Below are positions 1 to 14,200 of a DNA stretch of 64,000 bases, piece after piece. A program made the translations under genes and the position numbers. A model generated the notes under the pieces. That model was not told the origin of the DNA. It saw only the letters and a program-made list of their open reading frames with translations, and made no database searches. Positions within the stretch are counted from its first letter, which is position 1. Every line of letters starts with the position of its first letter. Source of the DNA: Solanum dulcamara (lineage: Eukaryota > Streptophyta > Magnoliopsida > Solanales > Solanaceae). The stretch spans positions 11,068,740 through 11,132,739 of the forward strand of contig NC_077245.1 of the NCBI RefSeq assembly GCF_947179165.1. The letters run 5' to 3'.

Positions 1-2260
1 AGTGTGTGTATATCATAGATAGACTTGGGTTTGGACTTGGGGCTTCAAATGTAGTACTTAAAAAATATGAAGACTCCTTACGTTAAAGTTTATTTTGGTG
101 ATCTTTTGGACAGTTAATTGGCAAAAGGACTACTGGTTCTGAAAGTGTACAAGATTTGAAACTATATTAAATGTTTATGACCTGCAAAAGAACGTTCTTC
201 CACTTGCAAATTAGTCAATACAGATGACTGATAACAGGTTTGTTACATCCCAGGAACAGCATTGTTATCTATTCCCATAGTTAGGCAATCACATTCACTG
301 TCTTGATAAAGTATTTATATGCCTCAAACCTTCTTTTTTTCTCCTTTCTTCTTTATTAGTTTCTAACCTTTTCTGCTACTAGAACTAGAAGCATATTTTT
401 ATTTGCATAAATATGAATTATCAGCTAAAACTTCTTTTCAGAGAAATTCCTAGGAATAGTATGCTCAATATGACAAGTTCTAAGTTTTGGCGTGGATAGT
501 AGTGCAGTGACCTTATTTCCAACAAACTAGTCAAATTTCAAAAAAAAAACACCAGGCATCAGACTTTAGGGCTTTCATGCTAGTGATTCCAACAAATAAT
601 CATCTAAGACATTATTCCCCTGGACCATGCCCAGGCCATGGGCTAGACCATGTCATCCTTTCCAATAGGAACCTACCTATGCTAACAGCTACACTATGCA
701 TGTGAACATAAGGTCCTCCAAACATGTGCTACTTAATGAAGCTTTGAAACTAACCCAAGTAGCAATAGCTGAAATTAAATTCCTAGTCCTACATTTCACA
801 ATAAGCTTCCTGGGTAACCGAGTCCATACAAAAATAACATAAGAAATGATCAAAGGCATCAAGAGGAACATGTAGCATGGTGCAACTGAACTTAGCAATA
901 TGAATCAGCTCAGTACTGACATGCTGTCTCTTCGGTGGCACTGCTTTATTATGTCATGTTTGGTTACCAGCCATATTGTCCTGCCATACTGAGGCTTGCA
1001 TGATCCCTACCTGCCTACATGATCCGCACAAAGTTCAAGCCTTGGTCTCTGAAAGATGGATGTGCGTGAGAGAATTCCTTCTTTCTCTACGATATCTTAT
1101 GATATTTTATATACTACTTATTTAGCTAGTTACTTTATCCTTCCTTTTTTAGATGGGGGTGGGGGTGTTCATTCATAGTCAGGCTTACTTAAAGGGCTTG
1201 TAAATCATTCTACCTAATGAAAGGGTGGGAAAATTGCTGCATAGACAATTGCAAAGGAGTTTCATTTCTTTTTGCCTGTTGGATCCCTCCTTTCTTGACT
1301 TGGGAGGAATGAGTCGATGCCCTACTTGTATGACTTGTAAGTTCTGAGGTATCAGTCAGATCAGAGTTTATCTAACCTAAAAATGTTAATGCTTCATCCT
1401 CAAGCAAATATTGCTCAGATGTTCCACCAATATCTTGCTTCCAATCTTTTCCATTTTGAAATACAAGCACACATCGAATCACATTTTAGTGCTGGATGAG
1501 ATTTGAAGATGCCATGTTGAAATGTGCTAAAATGAAAATCAATCTGAAATGAGAATATATGAACTTCGATAGAATTTTCGTACATGAATTATATTGGATA
1601 GTTCGGGTTTTTCTTAGAAGGAAAGATACCTGATCTTATTGAAAGTTTGGTTGTAGCAAGTCATGCTCTATATGTTAATTGTAGGAGGCTCTTTCTTGGG
1701 AATGATGTTTCTCTTTTATTATAAATAATAAATAAATTATTTTCTCTAAAACTTTACTTCCTTCTTCTCCATCGGGAAACATATCTTTCTTTTCAGTTAG
1801 TGAAAAATTCCTTCAATGCCATTTTTATTTTCTTATCTACTCTATTCTTCTGAGTTCTGAGCACATGTATTAGTAATTTATAGGTCTGTACTAAACATTT
1901 TTACTAGAATAATTTGAAGCACAAAGGTACAATTGGCTACCAGTTCTATTTGTATTATCTGAAAAGGAATGATTCAGGCTCGTCCTTTCCTGTCTCAAGA
2001 CTTTGCTATTCTTTATTATTTACAGCAATATAATTCTCTGTTCTGACTGTTCTACAAGTTTCTTTTCCTGCAATTCTTCGTCTAGTTCCTCCTTTTTTCT
2101 ACAGTTTTTTTTGATAACCATGGAGGCCAGGCCAGCTTGCAACCACAACTATTATTCTTACTTTTTTTCTTTTTTTAAAAACTTCTTGTGGAATCTTTGC
2201 TGAATAATTGTCAATATTATCCCTTTGCCATTGTGATGAATTCTAAAATACTTTTTGCAG
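1..2260. other. Intron or 5' flank of the ABC1K gene, no exon recognised
   Basis: The first recognisable exon of the downstream kinase opens at 2261 with an acceptor after ...tttgcag, and it starts in the middle of the conserved domain. The transit peptide and early exons must therefore lie upstream. I looked here for the short exon that should end just before residues AYVKIAQ and saw none. The stretch is AT-rich with pyrimidine-rich tracts, as expected of a long intron. Only short chance ORFs are present. Confidence 0.5.
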
Positions 2261-5200
2261 GCTTATGTTAAAATTGCACAGGCTATCTCATCTCGACCAG
2301 TAAGTAAAGCTTCTTTCAGCTATTCAATTTTATGGATTCACTTCCACCCAACATTCAGTGAATTTCTGGGAAAACCTAAGGGAATTCTGTTTCCAATTGG
2401 ATTTATTGATCTTGTAGAGGTATCTGGTATTGAATTATGTAGGACACAATAGGGAGCCTCTGCTTGTCATACGTTATATTTGTTACTCTCTGACTGATTT
2501 CTCTTTACAAAATTGGCATTAGCTCCCCTTTATTTTTCCTTTAGTGAATATTTCTCCACAAGTTTGAAAATGAGAAATTGTTAGCATTATTGCGGTAACA
2601 TGCTGGATCATAGATTTATTTTGTATTTAGTTCTTTTTTGACTGGATGCGTGTGTGTTGGTTTCTGAAATTAAAAGCATCTAGGAAACATCTTTTAGAAC
2701 CTGTAAAGAGAAAGAAAAAATAAAGAGCATTGCTTACAATTAACGTGTCTGCTAATTGTAACTGCTCGAAAATTAAAGGGATTCCAAAATTTTCATCCTA
2801 AATCTCATGAACCAGAATTTTGAGTATGTATCCAAAATGTTCATTCCCATGAACTGATTCATTTTATGCAACTAATTCATACTTCTTGTGAAATAGTGGG
2901 ACAATAACTGCAAGTAGTCTATGCAAGGAGTAATTGTTTGACGTGCACACTCATTGTAGCATCCCATATTTCACTAAATCTAGTGATGTTAATCAGACTT
3001 AAATTTCTTCTAGGATTTGATTCCACCATCGTATTTGGATGAGCTATCTCTGTTGCAAGATCGGATAACACCTTTTTCCTCTGAAGTAGCTTTTGAAATT
3101 ATAGAGAAGGAGCTTGGCATGCCAATAGATGTGATGTTCTCTGAGATCTCACCTGAGCCGGTCGCAGCAGCATCACTTGGACAGGTCTGTGAAGCAGCGG
3201 ACTTCTGTTTCTTAATTTAAAATTAGTTGGACTCATTACTCTTACCAAAAGCCAAAGGTGAAAGAAACTAAATGTGAGTTCCATTTTTAAGGTCTATCAA
3301 GCTAGGCTTCGTTCTACTAGAGAAGTTGTTGCTGTGAAGGTGCAGAGACCTGGAGTTCGGTGTGCAATCTCCTTGGACATATTGATTTTACGTTATCTCG
3401 CAGGCTTAATAAAGAAGGCAGGAAAACTTAATACCGACCTTCAGGTACTATAATACAAGTAAATTCATTGCTGAGAGAGGAAAAATGAGATGGGATATGG
3501 AACACATAAATGGTTTAGGCTGCTCTGAAATTTAGTGTGCACAAGCATCCATTTCCAACATGACAAGACATATTTTTTGCAATTACTAGTTCTGAGCACA
3601 TTTTTTCTGGATATACAGGCAGTTGTTGATGAGTGGGCCTCAAGTCTTTTTCGGGTATGCATTTATATCTTAATCTTCGTAGTAAAATCTCATATGTTTG
3701 TGGCTTTCCACATACTTGCTCTCCTACAAGATGATAATTGACATCAAAGTTGTGAAATCCCATTGGAAGAAGCCCTTTGGTGTGAATGAAATTGTTTCTG
3801 TTATCAACTAACTGGTCTAGTTTTATCTTTGGATTAAGGCATAGTTGATTAATTGTTGATTGTTGTCAACTATTTAATTTGATGTCGTCTACTTCAGTTC
3901 CTATCTGTGAATTTCAACATTTAGTGTTACTTATTGAGTCCTAGACTTAAAATGTGATCAACTGATCTATACTTTATTCTTTTTAGATTCATAACCTTTG
4001 TCATGCAAGATGAATTATTTGTTCCTTTATTATTCCATGATTAAGTTGAACAAATTTTGTGGGTTGGGAAACTGACAGAGCATAAGCTTTGGGACATTTT
4101 GACAAAGAACAGTTTCGGTCTATACATAGTAGATCTATTACAGGAGACTATATTTCTTTTGAAAGGTGAATGGGAATTTATAGCGAGAAAAGTAGGATCT
4201 CTACATCGATATTCATTTAATCAAGAGGATCAAAGAAAAATCTTTTTAAGAAGAAAGGAGTTCATACATAAATTACATAGAGATGCAAGATGTCCAGTCA
4301 CAAGTATGACAATTGTTGGAGGAGATACCACAGGATTTCCCTTACACCACGGATTTCCTTGATTTTGTACTTGTTTATCTTAGTCGTGGATGAGTTAACT
4401 AATAGTATGAAGGATGAGGTTGCGTGGTGCATAATATATGTAGATGATGCAAATGTGTTAATTGATGAAAGTAGCAATAGAGTCGGCCAAAAGTTAGAAC
4501 TATGGATAAGCACCGAGTCCAAGGTTTTTAGGTTAAGAAGTTAAATAGAGTATATGATCTGCTAGTTTGGCTTTCATAAAAAGAATGAAGATGTGAAATG
4601 ATTGTGCATCCATATAAGATTGGAGAATCACATCTGACAAATATGCAAGTAGCACATAGAAAATAATATGAAGTCGCTTGTGATGTTTTTTCCATGTTCT
4701 GCATAGACCTACAGATGCACGGGTCCATAACCATGACATTCTGGCAGTTGAAGATGGGCAGCAAGTTAGACCTATTCACATGGAGAATAGTTATCTTGAA
4801 TAACATAAAATATCTCGATATTAACGCAAATTTAGCTAAGAATAGAGCCAAACAGAAATAAGTTATCCATATAGGTGATACCAACTATAATTTTATCTCC
4901 AAAAAAATATGTAGGCGATACCAACTAGTAGTGATTAAACCAGTTATAGTGTGAGATTTAGAGAGCCCTAATTTTGCCTGTAAGGTAATCATTATGTCTC
5001 GAAATAAAATGGACATACATAGAAAAACATATAGAAAGAGGATTCATACAGCAGACCCCAACTAATTTAGGATTGGGGTGTTATTTCGTTGATGGATTGA
5101 TTTAGTAGTCTGTAATCCAATTTTTGTGAGGTCATGCTGCACCCAAGAGTAATGGGGATGATGAGGGAAAACATCCACTTGAAGAGAGCTTAGAATAACA

Positions 5201-8200
5201 TGTCAACATTCAACTACCTTTTCTACATGAACATTTAAGATACCTTTATGGTAAACCAGAAAATCTTTGACTAGTACTAGTCTGGTAGTTTGACCCTTTC
5301 AAATTGTCTTAATCTTTCATTTTAACTGAACATCCTCATAGATACATATATAGATATATAAAAATCAAAATTAGCAATAACTACTTTTAATAATAAGGAG
5401 GAATATTCTTAGTGCTTTATATTGAATACAGGTGGTCAAATTGAATGCAGGAGATGGACTACAAACAAGAAGCACGGAATGGAGTCAAATTTCGGTAAAC
5501 ATAATTGACCAGTCTGACTGCTTCCTCTATAAGATATCTGAAACCTGCATACCTTTAATCCAGTCTCCCTTAGAATGTGATGAGTGAGTTTTCACCTTTA
5601 AGAATCTTACCGATCAGAGATTAATCCCATGGTTAACAACAAGATAATTGATTCTCTCCAAGGTCTTTTACAGAATTTTCCATTGGGATTTTGAACTTTA
5701 TAAAACTCAACTAGTTTTCATCATTAGTTGAATATCCTATATTTGTCAAATCTTTTTTTTTCCTTCTTATGAAACTGCAGCTAATTTGTAGCATTCTGTA
5801 CTGGATTAACTATTGCAATCACTTTTGTTGATCTCATACGATCTCGTCAAAGCTTTGTAGTCAATGATCCTTCTTCTGAAATACTAGTCTAACAATTTTC
5901 AATTTTAAGCCTTTTCTCTTAAATTAATGTGAAGAACGTAGAAACCTTTCTTACAACAGTAAGATGTAACAAACATTTTGTTTATACATCTTATTCATTA
6001 TTATGGATTATATTTTTGACCCTTACCCTTCTGCAAGTTGAGGGGAAAAGCCAAAAAAGAAAAGAAAGCTTTTTTGGTTAACGAGGTAATTAAGCAGCAG
6101 GTAGGGATAGAAGTATTTCTTCTAAGTTCTTTAATGAGACAATAAACAATACCAAACTGGGAAACTTTTGGAAAATGGGTAGAGAAGAGAGGAACGTAAG
6201 AAACTCCATCGACAAATCTTGCTTACGGATTTTCCTTTGTTTGGTTTTCTGATGCATCGAGACCAAGAGGAAATTCATTCCTTCTTCTTGCATGCAAGGG
6301 TACGCTGCTTTGGGATGTAATAAGAAGATGTCAAAAGGGTGAACCAATATATTATAAAAATGAGAGAAAGGAAAATTCGCTTAAGTATTTGAACAAATAT
6401 AATGAAATGAACATATAAAGGTATGTGATCTCAATCTGATGTAACCTGCACAATTATTTAGGATCAGGTCCATCATGAATGTCCACTTATTGGATGTGGC
6501 AATATGGTAAGCTGCTCTACAACTATCAAATGCCTGTGTCAATAGAAAGTTCCCATGCACCATGTTATTTTAGTTGATTATCATAGTTCGTACCATTCTC
6601 ATCTTTCCAACAATTACAAAAATTTCATAATTTCCAGCTAGGCTGATCATGCATGCTTCATAGTTCATATTACATCATTAGTGTTAGATTGTATGCTACT
6701 CTTTAATTTGTGATTGCACATTCATGAATCTACTAAGATAATAGGGAAAAATCTTATTAAATTCGCATATGATCTAAACTTTTCATAATTGCATGGGCAG
6801 GCAATTGTACGGTTCAATACAGGATGTTGTGGTTCCTGAAATGAATTTGGCACAGACAACCCGGAAAGTGCTCACTATGCAGTGGCTAGAGGTAAAAACG
6901 CCATATCAGGAGCTAAAACTTTCAGTCAAGTGATAACTACATTCTGTGAGCTTTTGTTAGTCTGTGATAAGTTATGTTAGACGTTCTGTTATCTTTCAGC
7001 TAGCATTCTTCCACATAGATATCTAAGTCAACAAAGATAGGATTAGTTAAAATGCTGAATTAAAACAAAAATGATATCTGGAGATTTTCCTACTGAAAGG
7101 TAATAATTGAGAACATTTGGTCTCTTTCTTATCCTTGCTCCTCTGATTGAAATATGTCTTTTTGTGATTCCTGTTGGCTTTCTGACAATCCTTGACATCA
7201 TTCCCTGCGGATATAGAAAAAAGGTTACTTGATTGAGTGTTTCTCTCGAGTCACATATTCACTAATTGATACACATTACCTACTGGCTGGGAGGAGACAA
7301 GCAACAAGGCATGATTAAATAGTTACATCCAAAGAGGTTTAAATTACACTAAATGTTGACTTGGTAAGACGTCTGAGAATCTTTTCTTTTCCTCGAAGAA
7401 TTTCCTCTTTGTCATTATTGGTTTCGTTATATTGAGACATTTCAGATTTGAATACAGTAGCTCCTAGAGGTAACATGTTCTCATTGGGTTCACTGACTGA
7501 TGTATTCACTCAGCAATGTGGAGAATGTCAAGAATCTTCTTTTTAGTTTGATGAGGGGAATATTTTATAAACTAGTGTATGTTGTCTCCTAATGTTATGA
7601 AGCGTAGACATCTTGCTCATTTTACTACACCTTTCTCTTGGCTAGGGGCAAAAGCTGGCTGGGGTCAAGGATCTTTATTTGGTTGAGGTCAAGTCGTGAA
7701 ACTCATTTTCCTCAATGTTTGTATGTTGTTCCACTTTGAACCGTACTTTAAAGTGAAATTGATGTTCACAGGTAGGGGTTTATTGCTCATTCAATCAACT
7801 TCTAGAGTATGGATTCTATCATGCAGATCCACATCCCGGAAACCTTCTTCGTACGTATGATGGGAAGCTAGCCTACTTAGGTACTTCATTGAATTTAGTT
7901 TCTAGTCTTATGCATGTAGGATGTGGGATATTAACTAAATATATCATGCTGATTGTCTTTTTTATATGCTACTTCTCTAAATATATGCTGGTTACCTTAT
8001 GTACTTGCTACTTTTCTAATATATGATGGTAGCCTTTTGTTTTTCTATTTTTCCTTTTTCTCACTCACTCTAGCATTGGTTGCCTTTTTCTTAAGGAGAA
8101 GGTTAAAACATCTACTTTGTTTATTATCATTAGCTATCCTTAAATGCTGGTTTTAGATACTGTTTAATAGCTCACAAAATGAAAATGCTGCTGGGAACTC

Positions 8201-11200
8201 TTGGTAACTACCTTCCTGGAAACTCAAAGTAGTTTATTGAATATCTTATGAAGTGTACACATGAAACTGGTTGTTAGTGATGCTAGATGACAAACATGTC
8301 TGGGTTGATTTTGGTTGTTCCTCATGTTCCTTGTAATTCTATTTGTTAGAGTTATAATCTCACATCGTTTAAGTGTCTGGGATTTAGTCTCCTTATATCT
8401 TCTTTGGATAATCCTCATCATTTGAGCTAGCTTTTGGTATTTAATTAAACTAAAGGTTATTCTTAGCATAGTATTAGAGCCAAATCTATTGGTGATGTTG
8501 GGCTATCCAATGTTGAGCTACCCAAGTTATAATACCCCACGCTCCAGATGTATGGTCGGAGGGAGAGGAGGGTTAGAATTCCACATTGATTAAGTGTGTT
8601 GGTTGTAATCTCCTTATATGGTCTTGGAAAATACTCACCACTTGATCTAGCTTTGGGTTGAGTTGACCCAAGGTCCATTTTCTTAACAGTTGGTCGTGTG
8701 GAATTTGAATACTTTATCCCAATTACCTTACCTTTAGATACCTATCATCAATTCGTTTTACTTAAACTTTCTCTTAATCCCAGATTTCGGAATGATGGGT
8801 GAATTCAAACAAGAATATCGTGATGGTTTCATTGAAGCATGTCTCCATCTAGTGAATCGTGATTACAGTGCATTGGCCAAGGATTTTGTCACTCTTGGGT
8901 ATTATTAATATCTTCACTACTCAATGAGAGGTCACTTCGTGATATTAGAAAATTGCTTAGTGTTGATACATATATCCATTGACAGGCTTATTCCGCCCAC
9001 AAGTGACAAAGCTGCTGTTACAGAAGCTCTAACAGGTTTTATCCTTTATATGGACATTTATTAGCTATACAGTTAAATTCTAGACCTTAGAAAGTGATCT
9101 ATTTGTTGGATTCTTCTTCACTGACATGAACTCCCCCTTTAGGTGTTTTTCGGGAAGCTGTAGCCAAAGGAGTCCAGAATGTAAGTTTTGGGGATCTTCT
9201 CGGAGAATTGGGATTTACCATGTAAGCGCTTTTCATGATTTCTTCTTTTGATTGAAATTGAATATATATTTTGTTTCCTGCATTACCTTCTATTATGTGA
9301 TGTAATTTGGGCATATTTCACTTATGCTTAAATCATATCTATCTTCTAAATTGGTACAGAAGATGTATATTTTATGGAGTTTGTTATGATGAGGATAAGC
9401 CCAGAGAGGGGGGACTTCTCTAAATAAAAATATAAGAAGGAAGAAACATATTTGAACGATGTGTCTTTATAAGGCATTGATCCTAGTCTAATTCACCGAA
9501 CATTATCTTATTGGTCAACCTTGATCTGGGATGATCTGATAGATTACAGAGCTACTAACATTGTGCTTGTACCACCAAAATCTGAAGAGAGAGTAGAGTT
9601 TGCCTGAACGCTTAATGAAAGAGGAGGAACTAGTGAATAATGATAAACAGAATTAGAATTCCATTTGATGCTTATACTCCTCCTTACATTAAATGTATGA
9701 AGACTGTATCATAAAAGTTTCATTTATGTAAAGTGATGTCATAATAGATTTTTAGTGGTAATTTTTATATTATTCCATTGCTAATGCATATCCACATTAA
9801 GAAACCATCCTAGTTAACCTTAATGGCTCTTTTGATTATTGAAGTATGCAAGGCTTTAACAGCATATGTTGACACTCTTCTTGGTAGATGAATTATGACC
9901 ACCACTTTCAGTAATCATCCAGAGAAAAAGCAATATCTTGGATAGATAGTTTATAATGTGATGAATAAAGTACTTTGACAAAGAAAAAAAAATCTTTTCT
10001 GAAAATGCCACCAAAGGGTTGGGCTATCGGTTTGAAAAGTTGGAGCGACACCTTGGGAAATTCAGCAGAGGCAAAATTAGTGAATTCTTCTCATTTGCCT
10101 AAGCTTTGAGAAGAGTTTAACTGGTGAGATATAGCAGGTATGGTGGATTAATTGAGTGCACACAAGAAGGCTGGGACACCGCTGTTAAAAAGAGTTACTT
10201 TGTGAAGTAATGCTTGGTCCACTGTCTAGAAGGTCATTCAACTGGGACTTTGCTTTCTTTTGCTAATGCCATGCATCATCCCACCAATTGCAGAATCAGA
10301 TTTGTTTAACTTTTATCCCAGTCTGATGCTTATCTAGAATCTTTGTGGTCTCATTATCGTCTTCATTTTGATGTATGGGTATGCAAAGAGTTTGAGGGCA
10401 TAGAAATAGTCTTCTTGTTCAAACTATTGATCAACTTTCCAAATAAGTAGTACTAAAGGTTTAGGTCATTGCTGTGACCAGATGAAGTGGTGATGGCCTT
10501 CAATTATCTCTGGAAACCAAAGTATTACCATGGGGAGTTGTGCGCATGTTGCACGTTAAAATCTGGGAAACCTTAGCACTCATGTTGAAATCACTGATGA
10601 TTATGTTTAGAGTCTTTGTTGTCTAGATAATGCTTTAGCAGATATATGGTTTTTCTTATGATGACACTAAATGCTAGATCAGTCATTTATTTTTTGCAAC
10701 ACTCTTTGATCTTTTTTTAATTGTTATTAAGATTATTATGATTATGATTTGTACTTTTCTGATAAGTTTTGCAAAACTCTTTGATTACAGGTACAAATTT
10801 AAGTTTCAAATACCTTCATATTTCTCTCTTGTCATCCGAAGGTAATTGTGCATGAAAAGTTCCTCAACAAAAAGAATTAGTAGGGATTAGTTTGTTTTGT
10901 ATTTGCTTGATCTCGTTTATTTTGTTGGTGGCTGATGTTTTTCACTGGTAATTTTGATACATCTAGCCTTGCTGTGTTGGAGGGCATTGCTATTGGCATC
11001 AACCCAGAATACAAAGTTCTGGGCAGTACATACCCATGGATCGCTAGAAAAGTACTGACTGACAGCTCACCAAAACTGAAAGCTTCTTTAAGAGCACTTC
11101 TTTATAAGGTATACACAAATGATGTCTCTCATTCTCTTTCCTAGCAACCAGTCGCAGCTTTCCCCTTGCTGAAGCAACTTGATAGACCTCTTACTAGTTC

Positions 11201-14200
11201 AGTTTTCTGACCTCCATTCTGATTTTTGGTGCCACAGACGAACCACTAACAATTATTTTTCCTAGAGGATGAAAAAGTTACAAATCTTTACTAGTCGTAT
11301 TCATGAGTTCAAATGATTTAAGTGGAAATGAATCTTCAAGTATGTCACACTTGTGCTTTGTCCACAAAAAGGAACTATTTCTCCTTCGGTGTGTTACAGG
11401 AACAGGGGATTATTTTAAATATTCAAAATAATGTGCAATGGGCTAGGTTTCCATCTTGTATAGATGTAGCCATGCTGGCAATGACTTTCTTTGCTCTCCT
11501 TTTTCTTTGTCGTTGTCGTTATTAAACATAGAACTTGGTACAAACTTGATTCCAACTAACTATGAATACTTTGAAGGGGCTTTCTTCTGAAAAGGAAATT
11601 AAAGACTAATTTATTAACCGTTAGGTAGAGAAATATCAAGCTTGAAGCCTGAAACAGTAGACAGAAGTTTTACTGGCTGCCGATGCTATTTACTTAAAAA
11701 TTGATAATTTCAAGTCCAACTGTTTATGTGCTCATGATATACTCTAAGTCCATACTTTGATTATAGGATGGTCAGTTCAGGATTGATCGACTAGAGTCTC
11801 TCTTATCAGAGGTAAGCTTTTTCATATGTTTGTACGTATCACTTTTATATTTCGTAAGCATATACCTGACAGTTACAGAGTGAAAGTTAGAAGTCGCAGC
11901 TGAATTCTTGTTTTTCTTGATATTCGAGTTACATATGAGAAAAATGGAAAATTTTAAGTACTTCAATGTTTTTCCATATTAGTTTTTTGTTTCTGATATA
12001 CAAGCGTAGATCCTGAGTCTCTCTTCATAACAGTCCCTCCGTGCCAAGACAGAAAGAACTCTGATAGAGAATCAAAATGGTGGGACTGACTCGAAGGTCG
12101 TTATCAAGCAAATTCTTTCCTTTACACTGGATGATAAGGTATTCTATCTCAGAAAATATCACACTATTAAACACACCAGAGGCTGGATACCCCCAGGAAA
12201 AAGGGAAGGAAAGAAAGAAAAAAATACACACACTACTTATCAATTCATTTGTTTATCTTCAGGGTTCCTTTGTCAGAGAAATTCTGCTTGAGGAATTTGC
12301 TAAGGTATGGACTCGTGTTTTAATATTTCAAAAATGCAAGCAAACTTCTTATGAATTCTCAGCATCTTCTTTTGACTAAATTCAAACAGGTGATGAATAC
12401 TATAAATCTATAATTGCTCAACTCTTTAGGAAGTTTCAGTTTCATAATGTTTCAGTCAATTTTTTCGAATTCATTGGATTATAATGAAGACTAACTGGTT
12501 TGCATCATCAGCACTAGTAACTGGTTGGTGTTTCTAATTCAGATATTATTGACAATTGGATATTATCGTCTTTTATCTATAAGAAGGCGAAGACGGAAGC
12601 GAAGTCGGTGGTCACCAGTGCTAAGACGACAACTTTTGAACACCTATATGTCGAGTTAGGGGAAAAAGGTGAGGATAAGAGATTGTATAGGCTCGCCAAA
12701 GCGAGAGAGAAAAGCCCGTGGCTTGGATCTAGTAAAGTCCATCAAGGACGAGGAAGGTGAAGTGTTAGTAGATTATCAAGCAAAGGTGGCAATCTTACTT
12801 CCACAAACTCTTAAATGAAAAAAGAGACGGAGACATTGTACTGGGTGATTTGGCGCACTCTCATAGTCTTCGGGACTTTGGGTACTTTGGGTACTGTAGG
12901 TGTTTTAGGGTTGAGGAGGTTACACGTTCTATTAGCAGGATGAGGAAGGGGAGAGCGACCGGGCCCGATGAGATTCCGGTAGACTTTTGGAAGAGCATTG
13001 ACAAGGCAGGTTTGGAGTGGTTGACTAGGTTGTTTATCGTTATTTTGAAGACAGCTAAGATGCCCGATGAATGGATGTGGAGTACTATGGTCCCATTGTA
13101 CAAGAACAAGGGTGATATCCAAAACTGTAATAATTACAGGGGTATCAAATTGCTAAGCCACACTATGAAGATATGGGGGAGAGTGGTGGAGTTGAGGGTG
13201 CGGAGAGGAGTGTCAATCTCAGAGAATCAGTTCGGATTCATGTCGGGGCGGTTGACTACTGAAGCAATCCATCTTATGCGGAGACTGGTGGAGAAATTTA
13301 GAGAAAGAAAAAGGGATCTTCATATGGTGTTCATTGATCTTGAAAAAGTTTTGCTTTCGCTATCGACTGGCCGTCCTGTTAGCAGTGCTATACTAGATTG
13401 GCACCTTCATATGGTATTCATTGATCTTGAAAAGTCTTATGACAAAGTTCCGAGGGATGTTCTCTAGAGGTGTCTGGAGGCTAAAGGTGTTCCAATGGTG
13501 TATATTAGGGCGATAAAGGACATGTATAATGGAGCCAAGACTCGGATTAGGACGGTGGGAGGTGACTCAGAGCATTTTCCTGTTGAGATGAGTCTACATT
13601 AAGGATCTGTACTGAGTCCTTTTCTTTTTGTCTTGGTGATGGATGAGCTGGCACGGTTTATTCAGGAGGAGGTTCCATGATGTATTCTTTTTGCGGACGA
13701 CATAGTTTTGATTGATGAGACTCAGGACAGAGTTAATGATAGGTTGGAGGTTTGGAGACAAGCTCTGGAGTCCAAAGGGTTCAAATTGAGCATGACCAAA
13801 ATTGAATATTTTGAGTGCAAATTCAGTGTTGCGATGATAAAGAGGGCATGGAAGTGAGGCTTGCCACTCAACCTATCCCCAAGACAGAAAGCTTTAAATA
13901 TCTTGGATCCATCATCTAGAGCAGTGCGGACATCGACGAGGATGTCACGCATCACATTGGGGCAGCGTGGATGAAATGAAGGTTTGCCTCTGGATTCCTG
14001 TGTGATAAGAAGGTGTCACTTAAACTTAAAGGTAAGTTCTATAGAATGGTGGTTAGACCAGCATTATTATACGAAGTGGAGTGGTGGCCAGTAAAGAATT
14101 CTCATGCTCAGAAGATGCATGTTGCGGAGATGAGGATGCTGAGATAGATGTGTGGACACACTAGGAGTGATAAGATTAGGAATGAGGTCATTCGGGAGAA

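Noticed and set aside
4057..4280. N-terminal part of a 101-codon ORF before the LINE fragment
   Set aside because: I could not link [12 protein letters not shown]... to any family and only the last residues belong to the RT; treated as intron sequence.
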